Shown: positions 38,391-48,499 of the stretch, piece by piece
Numbering within the stretch: the first letter of the stretch is position 1
How the letters are laid out: each line of letters begins with the position of its first letter
Program-made: the position numbers and the translations under genes
Origin: Cyanobium sp. PLM2.Bin73
Lineage (GTDB): Bacteria; Cyanobacteriota; Cyanobacteriia; PCC-6307; Cyanobiaceae
Assembly: GCA_007694915.1 (NCBI GenBank)
Contig: REEV01000079.1
Location: 1-50,088, forward strand
Length of the DNA stretch: 50,088 nt
Direction of reading: 5' to 3'
Notes under the pieces: model-generated
Databases searched by the model: none
Told to the model about the DNA's origin: nothing
Seen by the model: only the letters and a program-made list of their open reading frames with translations

Positions 38391-39392
38391 ATGGGTGGGA
38401 TCAGTGAGGGGTTTGTCGCCGCGGTGGGCCAGACGCCGCTGATCCGCCTGCGCCTGCTCAGTGAGCTCACCGGCTGCACGATCCTCGGCAAGGCCGAGTT
38501 CATGAATCCCGGCGGCTCGGTGAAGGACCGGGCGGCCCTGGGGATCCTGCTGGAGGCGGAGAAAAAGGGGTTGCTCGCCCCCGGCGGCACGGTGGTGGAG
38601 GGCACCGCCGGCAACACCGGCATTGGCCTCACCCACATCTGCAATGCCCGCGGCTACAGGGCCCTGATCGTGATTCCCGACACCCAGTCGGCCGAGAAGA
38701 TCGGCCTGCTGCGCAGCCTGGGCGCCGAGGTGCGCACGGTGCCGGCGGTGCCCTACCGCGACCCCAACAACTACGTGAAGCTCTCGGGCCGCATCGCCGC
38801 CGAGACCCCCGGCGCCGTGTGGGCCAACCAGTTCGACAACCTCGCCAACCGGCGCGCCCACTACCGCACCACCGGCCCGGAGATCTGGGAGCAGACCGGC
38901 GGCAAGGTGGACGCCTGGGTGGCGGCCACCGGCACCGGCGGCACCTATGCCGGCGTGGCCCTGTTTCTCAAGGAACGCAATCCGAGGGTGCGCTGCGTGC
39001 TGGCCGACCCCCACGGCAGCGCCCTCTATGCCTGGGCGAAGACCGGCGAACTGGCCAGCGAGGGCAATTCGATCACCGAGGGCATCGGCAACAGCCGCGT
39101 CACCGCCAACCTCGAGGGGGCGCCCGTGGACGACGCCGTGCGCATCGCCGACCAGGCGGCCCTGGACACGATCTACGAGCTTCTCTGGCGCGAGGGGCTG
39201 TTCATGGGCGGCTCGGTGGGCATCAACGTGGCCGCGGCGGTGGAGACGGCGCGGCGGCTTGGGCCGGGCCACACGATCGTCACCGTGCTCTGCGACAGCG
39301 GTGACCGCTACCGGTCCCGGCTCTACGACCGGGACTGGCTGGCCAGCCGTGGCCTGAGGCAACCTGAGCGCACAGCGGTCGCCGCCGGCTGA
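38391..39392 (+). CDS. cysK: Cysteine synthase (O-acetylserine sulfhydrylase)
   Basis: The 333-residue PLP enzyme makes cysteine from O-acetylserine and sulfide. QTPLIRLRLLSELTG is the start of the fold; K-A-E-F-M-N-P-G-G-S-V-K-D-R-A has the PLP Lys. EGTAGNTGIGLTHICNARGY, ATGTGGTYAGVALFL (phosphate loop) and GSVGINVAAAV follow. The sequence resembles the CysK branch with a somewhat long C-terminus (RDWLASRGL). A GGAGG stands four bases before the ATG at 38391. It is divergent from egtB with a 67-bp gap. The stop overlaps the next gene's ATG (TGATG). Confidence 0.93.
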   Translation: MGGISEGFVAAVGQTPLIRLRLLSELTGCTILGKAEFMNPGGSVKDRAALGILLEAEKKGLLAPGGTVVEGTAGNTGIGLTHICNARGYRALIVIPDTQSAEKIGLLRSLGAEVRTVPAVPYRDPNNYVKLSGRIAAETPGAVWANQFDNLANRRAHYRTTGPEIWEQTGGKVDAWVAATGTGGTYAGVALFLKERNPRVRCVLADPHGSALYAWAKTGELASEGNSITEGIGNSRVTANLEGAPVDDAVRIADQAALDTIYELLWREGLFMGGSVGINVAAAVETARRLGPGHTIVTVLCDSGDRYRSRLYDRDWLASRGLRQPERTAVAAG

Positions 39393-41548
39393 TGGCCTCC
39401 CCTTCCGAACCGGCTTCCGAGCAGGCCAGCGACAGCCACGCCGGCGCGCTGATCGGCGATCGCTACCGGCTGGAGCAGCAGCTGGGGGATGGGCCCCAGG
39501 GCTCGGTGTGGCGCGGCTGCGACCAGCTCGCCGCCGATGCCCCGGTGGTGATGCGCCGGCTCGGGCCGGAACACGACCAGCAGCGGGCACGGGAGCTCTG
39601 GAGCCGCCTGCAGGGGGTGCTCCACCCCCAGGTGCCGCGCCTGGGGGCGGCCATCGACCACGGCGGCAGTCTCTGGCTGGTGCGCGAGTGGCTGGCCGGT
39701 CCCACCTTCGCCGATCTGCTGGCCGCCCGGGGCCAGCGCCAGATGGTGTTCGGCGCCGGCGAGGTGCTGCTGCTGCTGCGCCAGATCCTGCCGGTGCTGG
39801 CGGTCTTGCACGGCCAGCAGCTGGTCCATGGCGACCTCTGCCCCGCCAACCTGCTGCGGCGCGACAGCGACGGCCTGCCGGTGCTGCTCGACTACGGCCT
39901 GGTGGCCGGCACGGCGGCGGTGACCCCCGGCTACGCCCCGCCGGAGCTGGCCGCCGGGCAGCGCCCGGAAGTCTGGATGGACCTCCATGCCCTGGGGGTC
40001 ACGGCCCTGGTGCTGCTCAGCGGTGATCCCCCCGAGCGCCTGCTCGACCCCGCCACCATGACCTGGCGCTGGCCGGCGTCCCTGGCCGACGAGCCCGGGC
40101 TGAGGGCCGCCCTGGAGCGCCTGCTGGCCAGTGATCGGGGCCAGCGCCACGGCTCGGCGGCCGAGGCCCTGGCGGCCTTGCAGGCCTTGCCCATGCCCGA
40201 GAGCACCGGACCGGTGCCCCGCTCCGACCGCACCCTGGCCCTGGTGCCACCGGCCGCGCCACCCCTGCCAGCCCCGGCGGCCAGTGCCGCCTCGCCCCTG
40301 CCGCCGGCCCTGGGGATCCCCGCTACCGCCACTGCCGCCGCAGCAGCAGCCGCCGCAGCAGCAGCAGGGTCAAGGCCGGCGGTGCAGCTGCCGTTTGAAC
40401 CGGCGCCGGCCGCCGAGCCCGCCGAGCTGCCCCCTGTGCACACCCTGGAGGGCCGTCGGGGCCCGGGTGGCCGCCGGCTGCGCGGCGAGGAGCGCGAGCT
40501 GCAGGCCGAGGGCAGCGTCTGGCCGGTGGTGATGGCCCTGGTGCTCTCGGCCGTGGTGGGCACGGCCCTGGGCTGGTGGTGGCTGAGCCGTGGCACCAGC
40601 CAGGAGCCCAGCACCCCCGATGTGGCCCTGCAGCTGCCCAGCAGCCTGCCCCAGGAGGAGGTGAATCAGCGCCAGCAGCTGCTCAACCGCCTGCGCGCCC
40701 TGCAGGTGGACCGGGCCTGGTTCCTCAAGCTTGTGGACGCCAGCCTGCTGGCCCGGTTCCCGGAGCGGGGCGGGCGCCTGCCCAGCGATGCCGCCGAGGA
40801 TGCCCCCCTGCGCCAGGCCTGGAACGACCTGGCCGAGGAGTTGCTGGCCCGGGTGGAGCAGCTGCCCCTCGCCTTGCGTCAGCGGCTTGGCCGCTACAGC
40901 ACTGGCGACTGGGAGCGGCGCGAGAACCAGCTGGAGGCCCAGGGCCTCAGTGGTCCGGTGCTGCGCCAGCTGGTGTCGGCCAATGCCCAGGCCCTGCTGC
41001 CCGGCCGCTCCGGCACCGCCATCCCCCCCGAGCCGTTCCGCCAGCTCTGGTTTGCCGCCGCCGAGCAGAGCCTCTCCAACCTGCAGATCGAGACGATCCA
41101 GGCCCGGCCCCTGCAGACCGATGTGCGCAACACCTCAGTGGCCGCTGGCGGGGCGCGCGTGTTTCCCGTGCGGGCCCCGGAGGGCCACACGGTGGTGCTG
41201 GGGGTGAATGGCTCGCCGCTGATGCAGATGGCCGTGTTCGCCGCCGATGGCACCCTGCTGGAGTCGCGGGGCCCGCTACGGGTGGTGAGCCTGGATGGCC
41301 AGAGCCGCCAGCCGCTGCAGTTGCTGGTGAGCAACGACGGCGTGGCGGCGAGTGTGATCACGCTCTCGGTGCGGGCCGAGCCCCCCGCGCCCGAGCCGCC
41401 GCCGCCGGTGCCGGAGGCCGGCGAGCGTCCCGAGCCGGTCCCTGATGGGCCCAGGCGGATGCCCCCGGCCGACCCCCGCCAGGAGCCGGCACCCGAGGCC
41501 GAGGCCGATGCCAGGGATGAGCCCGCCAACGCCGACCGGCCCCAGTAG
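39392..41548 (+). CDS. Membrane-anchored Ser/Thr protein kinase-like protein
   Basis: The 718-residue protein has an N-terminal kinase fold (about 22-270): glycine loop LGDGPQGSVWRG, catalytic loop H-G-D-L-C-P-A-N-L-L (Asp148) and D-Y-G at 167-169 in place of DFG. The usual VAIK Lys is replaced by Arg (V-V-M-R, about residue 55). An Ala/Pro-rich linker (270-370) contains an uninterrupted poly-Ala run. One membrane helix lies at about 376-396 (VVMALVLSAVVGTALGWWWL). The remaining 320 residues are outside the cytosol and unlike PASTA repeats, ending in a Pro/Glu-rich tail. Receptor-kinase layout, but catalytic activity is uncertain. Coupled to cysK by a one-base overlap. Confidence 0.85.
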   Translation: MASPSEPASEQASDSHAGALIGDRYRLEQQLGDGPQGSVWRGCDQLAADAPVVMRRLGPEHDQQRARELWSRLQGVLHPQVPRLGAAIDHGGSLWLVREWLAGPTFADLLAARGQRQMVFGAGEVLLLLRQILPVLAVLHGQQLVHGDLCPANLLRRDSDGLPVLLDYGLVAGTAAVTPGYAPPELAAGQRPEVWMDLHALGVTALVLLSGDPPERLLDPATMTWRWPASLADEPGLRAALERLLASDRGQRHGSAAEALAALQALPMPESTGPVPRSDRTLALVPPAAPPLPAPAASAASPLPPALGIPATATAAAAAAAAAAAGSRPAVQLPFEPAPAAEPAELPPVHTLEGRRGPGGRRLRGEERELQAEGSVWPVVMALVLSAVVGTALGWWWLSRGTSQEPSTPDVALQLPSSLPQEEVNQRQQLLNRLRALQVDRAWFLKLVDASLLARFPERGGRLPSDAAEDAPLRQAWNDLAEELLARVEQLPLALRQRLGRYSTGDWERRENQLEAQGLSGPVLRQLVSANAQALLPGRSGTAIPPEPFRQLWFAAAEQSLSNLQIETIQARPLQTDVRNTSVAAGGARVFPVRAPEGHTVVLGVNGSPLMQMAVFAADGTLLESRGPLRVVSLDGQSRQPLQLLVSNDGVAASVITLSVRAEPPAPEPPPPVPEAGERPEPVPDGPRRMPPADPRQEPAPEAEADARDEPANADRPQ

Positions 41549-41570
41549 CCGGGCCCGGCCCTAGTAGCGG
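41533..41570. repeat. Imperfect tandem duplication supplying two convergent stop codons
   Basis: GGCCC(C/T)AGTAGC occurs at about 41538-41549 and again at about 41557-41567 within a GC-rich repeat. The first copy carries the kinase stop TAG on the plus strand (41546-41548). The second copy carries CTA at 41561-41563, the smpB stop on the minus strand. The gap between the genes is 12 bases. Confidence 0.65.
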
Positions 41571-42061
41571 GCGATGGCGGCGCGGGTTTCCTTCGCCATC
41601 TCCTTGCGCTTCTCTTCGTGGCGCTTGTCGTGCAGCTTGCGGCCCTTGGCCAGGCCCAGGGTCAGCTTGATCCAGGAGCCTTTGAGGTGCAGGTTGAGCG
41701 GGATCAGGGTGAGGCCCTTCTGCTCCAGGGCCACGCGCAGCTTGTCGATCTCGCGGCGGTGGGCCAGTAGTCGCCGCACCCGCAGGGGCTCGTGGTTGAA
41801 GTACGCGCCGGCGTGGCTGTGGGGGGAGATGTGCACGTTGTGCAGCTGCAGCTCGCCGTTGCGGATCAGGCAGAAGCCGTCGCGCAGGTTGGCCTGCCCC
41901 GCCCGGATCGACTTCACCTCCGTGCCCACCAGCTCGATGCCGCACTCAACCGTGTCGAGGATCTCGTACTGGTGCCGGGCGAAGCGGTTGTCGGCCAGCA
42001 GGCGCTGGGCCGCGTTGCGCTGGGCTTTGGCGGCGAGCTTCTTGGTGCCGCCCTTGGCCAT
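41561..42061 (-). CDS. smpB: tmRNA-binding protein SmpB
   Basis: The 166-residue protein binds tmRNA and delivers it to stalled ribosomes. The fold is complete: [125 protein letters not shown], then the basic tail ([18 protein letters not shown]) that becomes helical in the decoding site. Start at 42061 adds the basic leader [20 protein letters not shown]. It is divergent from ruvB by 63 bp. Confidence 0.96.
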   Translation of the reverse strand: MAKGGTKKLAAKAQRNAAQRLLADNRFARHQYEILDTVECGIELVGTEVKSIRAGQANLRDGFCLIRNGELQLHNVHISPHSHAGAYFNHEPLRVRRLLAHRREIDKLRVALEQKGLTLIPLNLHLKGSWIKLTLGLAKGRKLHDKRHEEKRKEMAKETRAAIARY

Positions 42062-42124
42062 GGCTGTGATCCCGCTGCGCCTGCTCCACTCCCGACCCTA
42101 GGCAGGGGCCGGTACCCTCCACCC

Positions 42125-43225
42125 ATGGCGATCGTTTCCTCAGGACCGCAGAGCCAGGGCCGCCCCGAAGCCACCCCGCCGCCGCGTCGGCTGCTGGATC
42201 CGGCGGCTGCCGAGGTGCCGGCGGAGCCGCAGGAGCTGGTGGTCCGTGAGGACTCGCTGCGGCCGAAACGGCTGGACGACTACATCGGCCAGGGCGAGCT
42301 CAAGCAGGTGCTGCGCATCGCCGTGGAGGCCACCCGCGCCCGCGCCGAGGCCCTCGACCACGTGCTGCTCTATGGCCCCCCCGGCCTGGGCAAGACCACC
42401 ATGGCCCTGGTGCTGGCCGAGGAGCTGGGGGTGCGCTGCCGGATCACCAGTGCCCCGGCCCTGGAGCGTCCGCGCGACATCGTGGGACTGCTGGTGAACC
42501 TGCAGCCCCATGAGCTGCTGTTCATCGACGAGATCCACCGCCTCAACCGGGTGGCCGAGGAGCTGCTCTACCCGGCGATGGAGGACTACCGCCTCGATCT
42601 CACCGTGGGCAAGGGCACCACCGCCCGCACCCGCAGCCTGCCGATCGCCCCGTTCACCCTGGTGGGGGCCACCACCCGCGCCGGGGCGCTGAGTTCGCCG
42701 CTGCGCGACCGCTTCGGGCTGATCCAGCGGCTGGAGTTCTACGGCCTCGAGGATCTGCAGGCGATCGTGCTGCGCGCCGCCGGCCTGCTGGACGTGCGGC
42801 TCGATGCCGCCGCCGCCCTGGAGGTGGCCCGCCGCTGCCGCGGCACCCCGCGCATCGCCAACCGGCTGCTGCGCCGGGTGCGGGATGTGGCCAGCGTGCG
42901 CGGTCACGCGGCGGTGACGGCCGCGCTGGTGCACGAGGCCCTGAGCCTGCACCGGGTGGATGGCCGCGGCCTCGATGCCCACGACCGCCGCCTGCTCACC
43001 CTGATGCTGGAGGGCTACGGCGGCGGCCCGGTGGGGCTCGACACCCTGGCGGCCGGCCTGGGCGAGGACCCGGCCACGCTGGAGGCGGTGGTGGAGCCCT
43101 ACCTGCTGCAACAGGGTCTGCTGCAGCGCACCCCCCGCGGCCGCCTGCTCACCGAGGCGGGCCGGGCCCACCTGGCCGCCGCCGGCCCGGTGGCCGCCAC
43201 CCCCGCTGCCGGCGAGCGCCCATGA
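42125..43225 (+). CDS. ruvB: Holliday junction branch-migration ATPase RuvB
   Basis: The 366-residue AAA+ motor works with RuvA and RuvC on Holliday junctions. [58 protein letters not shown] has Walker [43 protein letters not shown] holds Walker B, and [19 protein letters not shown] holds sensor 1/Arg finger. The winged helix ([47 protein letters not shown]) ends near residue 340, followed by an Ala/Pro tail. The start at 42125 gives a 45-residue Pro-rich leader usual in picocyanobacteria. ATGA overlap with the next gene. Confidence 0.96.
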   Translation: MAIVSSGPQSQGRPEATPPPRRLLDPAAAEVPAEPQELVVREDSLRPKRLDDYIGQGELKQVLRIAVEATRARAEALDHVLLYGPPGLGKTTMALVLAEELGVRCRITSAPALERPRDIVGLLVNLQPHELLFIDEIHRLNRVAEELLYPAMEDYRLDLTVGKGTTARTRSLPIAPFTLVGATTRAGALSSPLRDRFGLIQRLEFYGLEDLQAIVLRAAGLLDVRLDAAAALEVARRCRGTPRIANRLLRRVRDVASVRGHAAVTAALVHEALSLHRVDGRGLDAHDRRLLTLMLEGYGGGPVGLDTLAAGLGEDPATLEAVVEPYLLQQGLLQRTPRGRLLTEAGRAHLAAAGPVAATPAAGERP

Positions 43226-44091
43226 GCGGCCCCCAGCTGCGGTCCGTGGCCCTGCCCCTGCTGGCCCTGCTGCTCACGGCGCTGGTGGCGCTGGTGCCGG
43301 CGGCCGGCGCCGCACCCCCCACACCCGCCACAGCCCGCCAGGTCCAGACCCCGCCCCGGCCGCCGCTGCCGGCACTGTTCGATCAGGCCCTGCGGGCCAG
43401 CCGCGAGGGGCGCTTCGGCGATGCCCTGCCGCTCTGGAACCAGGTGCTGGAGGTGGCGCCAGACGACGCGGCGGCCTGGAGCAACCGCGGCAACGTGCAG
43501 CTGGCCCTGGGGGATCCCGAGGCGGCGATCGCCGACCAGACCCGGGCCATCGCCCTGGAACCCGCCAGCAGCGATCCCCATCTCAACCGCGGCACGGCGG
43601 AGGAGGCCCTGCAGCGCTGGGACGCCGCCGAGGCCGATTACCGCTGGATCCTTGAGCGTGCGGCGGGCGACCCGCAGGACGCATCCGCCGGCGAGGTGCG
43701 GGCCTCAGCCCTCTACAACCTCGGCAACGTGCAGGGCTCCCGCGGCGACTGGCCGTCCGCCCGCGCCAGTTTCGAGGCCGCCGCCGACCTGCGGCCCGGC
43801 TTCGCCATGGCCCGCTCCAGCGCCGCCCTGGTCGCCTTCCAGCTCGGCGAGCTGGAGGCCGCCGAGCGCAGCCTGCGCTCCCTGATCCGCCGCTATCCCC
43901 TGTTCGCCGACGCCAGGGCCGGCCTCACCGCCCTGCTCTGGCAGCGCGGCGCCCGCGGCGAGGCCGAGAGCAACTGGGTGTCGGCCTCCGGTCTCGATCC
44001 CCGCTACCGCCAGCGAGAATGGCTGCTGAGCACCCGGCGCTGGCCCCCGGAGCCAGTGGAGGCCCTGCAGCAGTTCCTGGCGATCAGCTGA
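43222..44091 (+). CDS. Exported tetratricopeptide-repeat protein
   Basis: The 289-residue protein has a signal peptide ([22 protein letters not shown], cleavage near residue 31) and four to five TPR units ([119 protein letters not shown]). TPRs bind partner proteins; no enzyme domain is present. It is coupled to ruvB by a four-base overlap and 19 bases before the amidohydrolase. A lumenal or periplasmic assembly role is possible but not shown. Confidence 0.88.
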   Translation: MSGPQLRSVALPLLALLLTALVALVPAAGAAPPTPATARQVQTPPRPPLPALFDQALRASREGRFGDALPLWNQVLEVAPDDAAAWSNRGNVQLALGDPEAAIADQTRAIALEPASSDPHLNRGTAEEALQRWDAAEADYRWILERAAGDPQDASAGEVRASALYNLGNVQGSRGDWPSARASFEAAADLRPGFAMARSSAALVAFQLGELEAAERSLRSLIRRYPLFADARAGLTALLWQRGARGEAESNWVSASGLDPRYRQREWLLSTRRWPPEPVEALQQFLAIS

Positions 44092-44110
44092 TGTCACCCC
44101 CCTACGCCCT

Positions 44111-45370
44111 GTGACCTCCATCCCCTGTGACCGCGGCGCCCTTCCGGCCCTGAGCTGGCAGGAGCTGGGGCTGGAGCGGGAGCTGGATCTGGTGCTGCCG
44201 GAGCTGATCCAGTTGCGCCGCCACCTGCACCGCCATCCCGAGCTGAGCGGCCATGAGCAGCAGACCGCCGCCCTGGTGGCCGGCGAGCTGCGGCGCTGGG
44301 GCTGGGAGGTGCGCGAGGGCGTGGGCCGCACCGGCGTGCTGGCCGAACTGGGCCCGCGGCTGGGGCCCGATGGCTCGCCCGCGCCACTGGTGGCCCTGCG
44401 GGTCGACATGGACGCCCTGCCGGTGGAGGAGCGTACCGAGCTCGACTACGCCTCCACCGTGCAGGGCCTGATGCACGCCTGCGGCCACGACATGCACAGC
44501 GCCGTGGGGCTGGGGGTGGCCGCCCTGCTGGCGGCGGCGGCCGAGCAGCACCCGGAACGGTTCACGGCCCGGGTGCGGCTGCTGTTCCAGCCGGCGGAGG
44601 AAACGGCCGAGGGGGCGGCCTGGATGAAGGCCGATGGCGCCACCGAGGGCGTCCATGCCCTGTTCGGTGTGCATGTGTTCCCCTCGATCCCGGTGGGGCA
44701 GATCGGCGTGCGCAGTGGCAGTCTCACCGCCGCCGCCGGCGAACTGGAGATCGAGGTGATCGGCGAGAGCGGCCACGGCGCCCGGCCCCACCAGAGCACC
44801 GATGCCATCTGGATCGCGGCCCGGGTGGTGAGCGGGCTGCAGGAGGCGATCAGTCGCCGGCTCGACGCCCTGCATCCGGTGGTGGTGAGTTTCGGCCGCA
44901 TCGAGGGGGGGCGTGCCTTCAACGTGATCGCCGACCACGTGCGCCTGCTGGGCACGGTGCGCTGCCTCGACCTGGAGCTGCACGACCGCCTGCCGCTGTG
45001 GATCGAGGAGACGGTGCACGCCCTCTGCCGTGGCCACGGCGGCGAGGCCCGGGTGCGCTACCGGCGCATCTCGCCGCCGGTGCACAACGACCACGAGCTC
45101 ACCGCCCTGGTGGCCGAGGCCGGCGTGGAGCTGCTGGGGCCGGCCCAGGTGCAGTGGTTGGAGCAGCCGTCGCTGGGGGCTGAAGACTTCGCCGAACTGC
45201 TCGACGGCCTGCGCGGCTCCATGTTCCGGCTGGGGGTGGCGGGACCGGACGGCTGCACGCCGTTGCACAGCAACACCTTCGAGCCCGACGAGGGGGCCCT
45301 GGCGGTGGGGGTGAAGGTGCTCAGCCTCACCCTGCTGCGCTGGATGGAACGCCAGGGCGTGGCCCTGTGA
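44111..45370 (+). CDS. M20-family N-acyl-amino-acid amidohydrolase
   Basis: The 419-residue zinc or manganese hydrolase is of the HipO/IAA-amino-acid hydrolase type (M20D). IQLRRHLHRHPELSGHEQQTAALVAGELRRWG (residues 36-67) is the family start. ALRVDMDALPVEE, and HACGHDMHSAVGLGVAALLAA, hold the metal Cys/His ligands, LLFQPAEETAEGAAWM carries the catalytic Glu-Glu, and GAEDFAELLDGLRGSMFRLG and TPLHSNTFEPDE finish the site. The dimerisation domain lies at about 195-310. It starts with GTG at 44111. A duplicated CCCTGTGACC just there (44107 and 44123) offers a second, out-of-frame GTG. Its stop overlaps the next GTG. Confidence 0.92.
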   Translation: MTSIPCDRGALPALSWQELGLERELDLVLPELIQLRRHLHRHPELSGHEQQTAALVAGELRRWGWEVREGVGRTGVLAELGPRLGPDGSPAPLVALRVDMDALPVEERTELDYASTVQGLMHACGHDMHSAVGLGVAALLAAAAEQHPERFTARVRLLFQPAEETAEGAAWMKADGATEGVHALFGVHVFPSIPVGQIGVRSGSLTAAAGELEIEVIGESGHGARPHQSTDAIWIAARVVSGLQEAISRRLDALHPVVVSFGRIEGGRAFNVIADHVRLLGTVRCLDLELHDRLPLWIEETVHALCRGHGGEARVRYRRISPPVHNDHELTALVAEAGVELLGPAQVQWLEQPSLGAEDFAELLDGLRGSMFRLGVAGPDGCTPLHSNTFEPDEGALAVGVKVLSLTLLRWMERQGVAL

Positions 45371-45597
45371 CCGCCAAACCGGTGCGCTCCCGCCCCCTCC
45401 TCGATGGGCTGCTGGTGCTCTCGGCGCCGCTGCTGATCCTGCTGGCCCTGGTGGTGCTGCTGCAGCGCCAGGGGCGTGACCGCATCCAGGCCGTGCCGGC
45501 CCTGGTGATCGGTGGCGGCCTGCTGGTGGCCAGCCGGGTGCGCCGCCAGCGCCGCCGCCGGGCGCTGCTGCTGGCCTTTCGTCAGGAACGGCGCTGA
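45367..45597 (+). CDS. Small basic membrane protein
   Basis: The 76-residue protein has two hydrophobic segments (GLLVLSAPLLILLALVVLLQ about 14-33, and AVPALVIGGGLLVASRV about 42-58) and a very basic C-terminus (RRQRRRRALLLAFRQERR). The GTG start overlaps the amidohydrolase stop by four bases (GTGA), which supports that it is real. No family recognised. Probably inserted with the Arg-rich tail in the cytosol. Confidence 0.65.
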   Translation: MTAKPVRSRPLLDGLLVLSAPLLILLALVVLLQRQGRDRIQAVPALVIGGGLLVASRVRRQRRRRALLLAFRQERR

Positions 45598-45615
45598 GGC
45601 AGGCAAGCTGGTGGC

Positions 45616-46212
45616 ATGAGCAACCAGCCCGATCTCCAGCAGCTGCACGACGCCATCACCTGTGGTGACCCCGGCCGCTCCATGCCCGCCCTGGTGGCCC
45701 TGCGCGAGGCCACGGTGGAGGAGGCGGTGCCGCTGCTGCTGGTGGGGCTGGAGCAGGAGGCCTTCCTGGTGCGCTCGCTGAGCTGCGCGGGGCTGGGGGT
45801 GAAGTGCAATGAGGCCGGCCGCCAGGCCCTGGTGCGGGCCCTGGAGCGCGACAGCGATCCCAACGTGCGCGCCGAGGCGGCCAACTCGCTTGTGAACCAC
45901 GGGCTGGAGCAGGCCTGGCCCCTGCTGCTGGAGGCCTTCCGCCGCGACCAGGAGTGGCTGCTGCGCTGCAGCGTGCTCTCGGCGGTGGCCGAGCACCCCG
46001 AGGCCCGGCCCGAGAAGCTGCTGGAGCTGGCCAGCCTGGCGATCGAGGCCAGCGACGGCACCGTGCGGGTGGGCGGCACCGAGATCCTCGGCCGGCTGGT
46101 GCGGGAGGGGCAGGAGCCGTTTGTGGCTTCGGCCCGGGCGCTGCTGCAGCGGCTGCAGGCCGATCCCGACCACCGGGTGGTGGGCGCGGCCCTCAACGGT
46201 CTGCAAACCTGA
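45616..46212 (+). CDS. HEAT-repeat protein
   Basis: The 198-residue protein consists of helical HEAT-like repeats: SMPALVALREATVEEAVPLLLVGLEQEAFLVRSLSCAGLGVKCNEAGRQALVRALERDSDPNVRAEAANSLVNHGLEQAWPLLLEAFRRDQEWLLRCSVLSAVAEHP, then two more helical pairs ending VVGAALNGLQT. Similar small HEAT proteins in cyanobacteria include phycobilin lyases (CpcE/F) and NblB, but this one has no decisive feature for either. It lies 18 bases after the small membrane protein and just before the thiC riboswitch. Confidence 0.85.
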   Translation: MSNQPDLQQLHDAITCGDPGRSMPALVALREATVEEAVPLLLVGLEQEAFLVRSLSCAGLGVKCNEAGRQALVRALERDSDPNVRAEAANSLVNHGLEQAWPLLLEAFRRDQEWLLRCSVLSAVAEHPEARPEKLLELASLAIEASDGTVRVGGTEILGRLVREGQEPFVASARALLQRLQADPDHRVVGAALNGLQT

Positions 46213-46222
46213 GCGCCGCAGC

Positions 46223-46228
46223 TAGGCT
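46223..46228 (+). promoter_or_regulatory. Putative -10 element for the thiC riboswitch
   Basis: TAGGCT, 8 bases before the conserved start of the TPP aptamer, so transcription would begin right at the riboswitch. This is the best positional support for the recurrent TAGGCT hexamer being a promoter. Confidence 0.5.
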
Positions 46229-46235
46229 TTGCGGG

Positions 46236-46331
46236 TCACTAGGGGTGCCCGGGGGATGGTTCACCATCCCGGCCTGGGCTGAGATCACACCCTCCGAACC
46301 TGATCCGGGTCATGCCGGCGCAGGGAAGTGA
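46236..46331 (+). promoter_or_regulatory. TPP riboswitch (THI element)
   Basis: The aptamer is recognisable by its conserved parts: CACTAGGGGTGCC at the start, CTGAGATCACACCC in the pyrimidine-sensing arm, GAACCTGATCCGGGTCATGCC, and GCGCAGGGAAGTG closing the helix. GGGATGGT/ACCATCCC forms the variable stem. It lies 123 bases before thiC. Bound thiamine pyrophosphate would lower thiC expression, by blocking translation or by termination in the GC-rich stretch 46332-46440. Confidence 0.96.
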
Positions 46332-46351
46332 GCCGCCCACCATCCCGGTGA

Positions 46352-47836
<1,485 letters not shown>

Positions 47837-48235
47837 ACTGGCAGTAGAGCTGCAGCTGCAGAAGCTGAAAGCCCGGGGTGAAGCTCCCGGGCTTTTTTCT
47901 TGTCTGAGTTGACGTCCCGCATGGGTGTGACCATGCGGTTATCAGACCCGTGAACCACGGCTAGGTTTGGAAAGTCTTTGGCGAGACCTTTGGCGAGACT
48001 CATTGCTGTGAAATGGCTTTGCGCGAACATCGCCGGGTGCGGCGCCGTGGTTCGCGGAAACCACCCAATAACAAGCCGAAGGATCGGGAAGAGTGAGCTT
48101 GAATCACCGGTGGTGGAGATCGATCGTACTGGGATTGGTGACACATGAGGCCTACTCCGAGCACCGCTGGCCAATCCAGTCGTAATACCGCCGGGCATCT
48201 GGTAGGATCATTGTGTCTGCGATGGACGGCTGGCC
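47837..48235. other. Intergenic stretch between thiC and the toxin-antitoxin pair
   Basis: Apart from the terminator, no gene is convincing. A 12-bp tandem repeat CTTTGGCGAGAC lies at 47976-47987 and 47988-47999. GAACCACGGC (47952-47961) is inverted at 48044-48053, 82 bases apart, enclosing that repeat. G+C falls from about here to the right end. Confidence 0.6.
47868..47898 (+). terminator. Intrinsic terminator after thiC
   Basis: AAAGCCCGGG (47868-47877) pairs with CCCGGGCTTT (47886-47895) around GTGAAGCT, followed by a T6 run ending at 47898. It lies 32 bases after the thiC stop and marks the end of the housekeeping block. Confidence 0.95.
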
Positions 48236-48499
48236 ATGGCGGTGATTTCTCTCAAGTTGACCGAAGCCCTTGATGCACAGCTCACAGAGCAGGCTCAACG
48301 ACGTCGGCTGAGCAAGTCTGAATTGGTTCGACGAGCGTTGACCGCGTTCCTCCAATCCTCAGAGCAGAGCGTGGAAGGCTCAGCACCACACTCCGCGGCT
48401 GATCTGTTGGCTGATCTCGTGGGCTGTTGTGAAGGTGGGCCAGCTGATCTGTCATCCAACCCTGCTTACCTGTCTGACTTCGGCAAGAATCGATCATGA
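48236..48499 (+). CDS. Ribbon-helix-helix (CopG/Arc-type) antitoxin, VapB-like
   Basis: The 87-residue protein has the RHH pattern at residues 1-42: MAVISLKLTEALDAQLTEQAQRRRLSKSELVRRALTAFL, with the beta strand V-I-S-L-K-L, then helix A, the turn L-S-K-S-E-L and helix B. The C-terminal half (SSEQSVEGSAPHSAADLLADLVGCCEGGPADLSSNPAYLSDFG) would wrap the toxin. It overlaps the PIN-domain gene by four bases (ATGA), the usual antitoxin-toxin order. RHH antitoxins bind their own promoter. Lower G+C than the chromosome around it suggests transfer. Confidence 0.85.
   Translation: MAVISLKLTEALDAQLTEQAQRRRLSKSELVRRALTAFLQSSEQSVEGSAPHSAADLLADLVGCCEGGPADLSSNPAYLSDFGKNRS

Noticed and set aside
40320-40370. 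Microsatellite GCAGCAGCC run
   Set aside because: It is the poly-Ala linker of the kinase-like protein in frame; a coding low-complexity stretch, not a separate repeat element.
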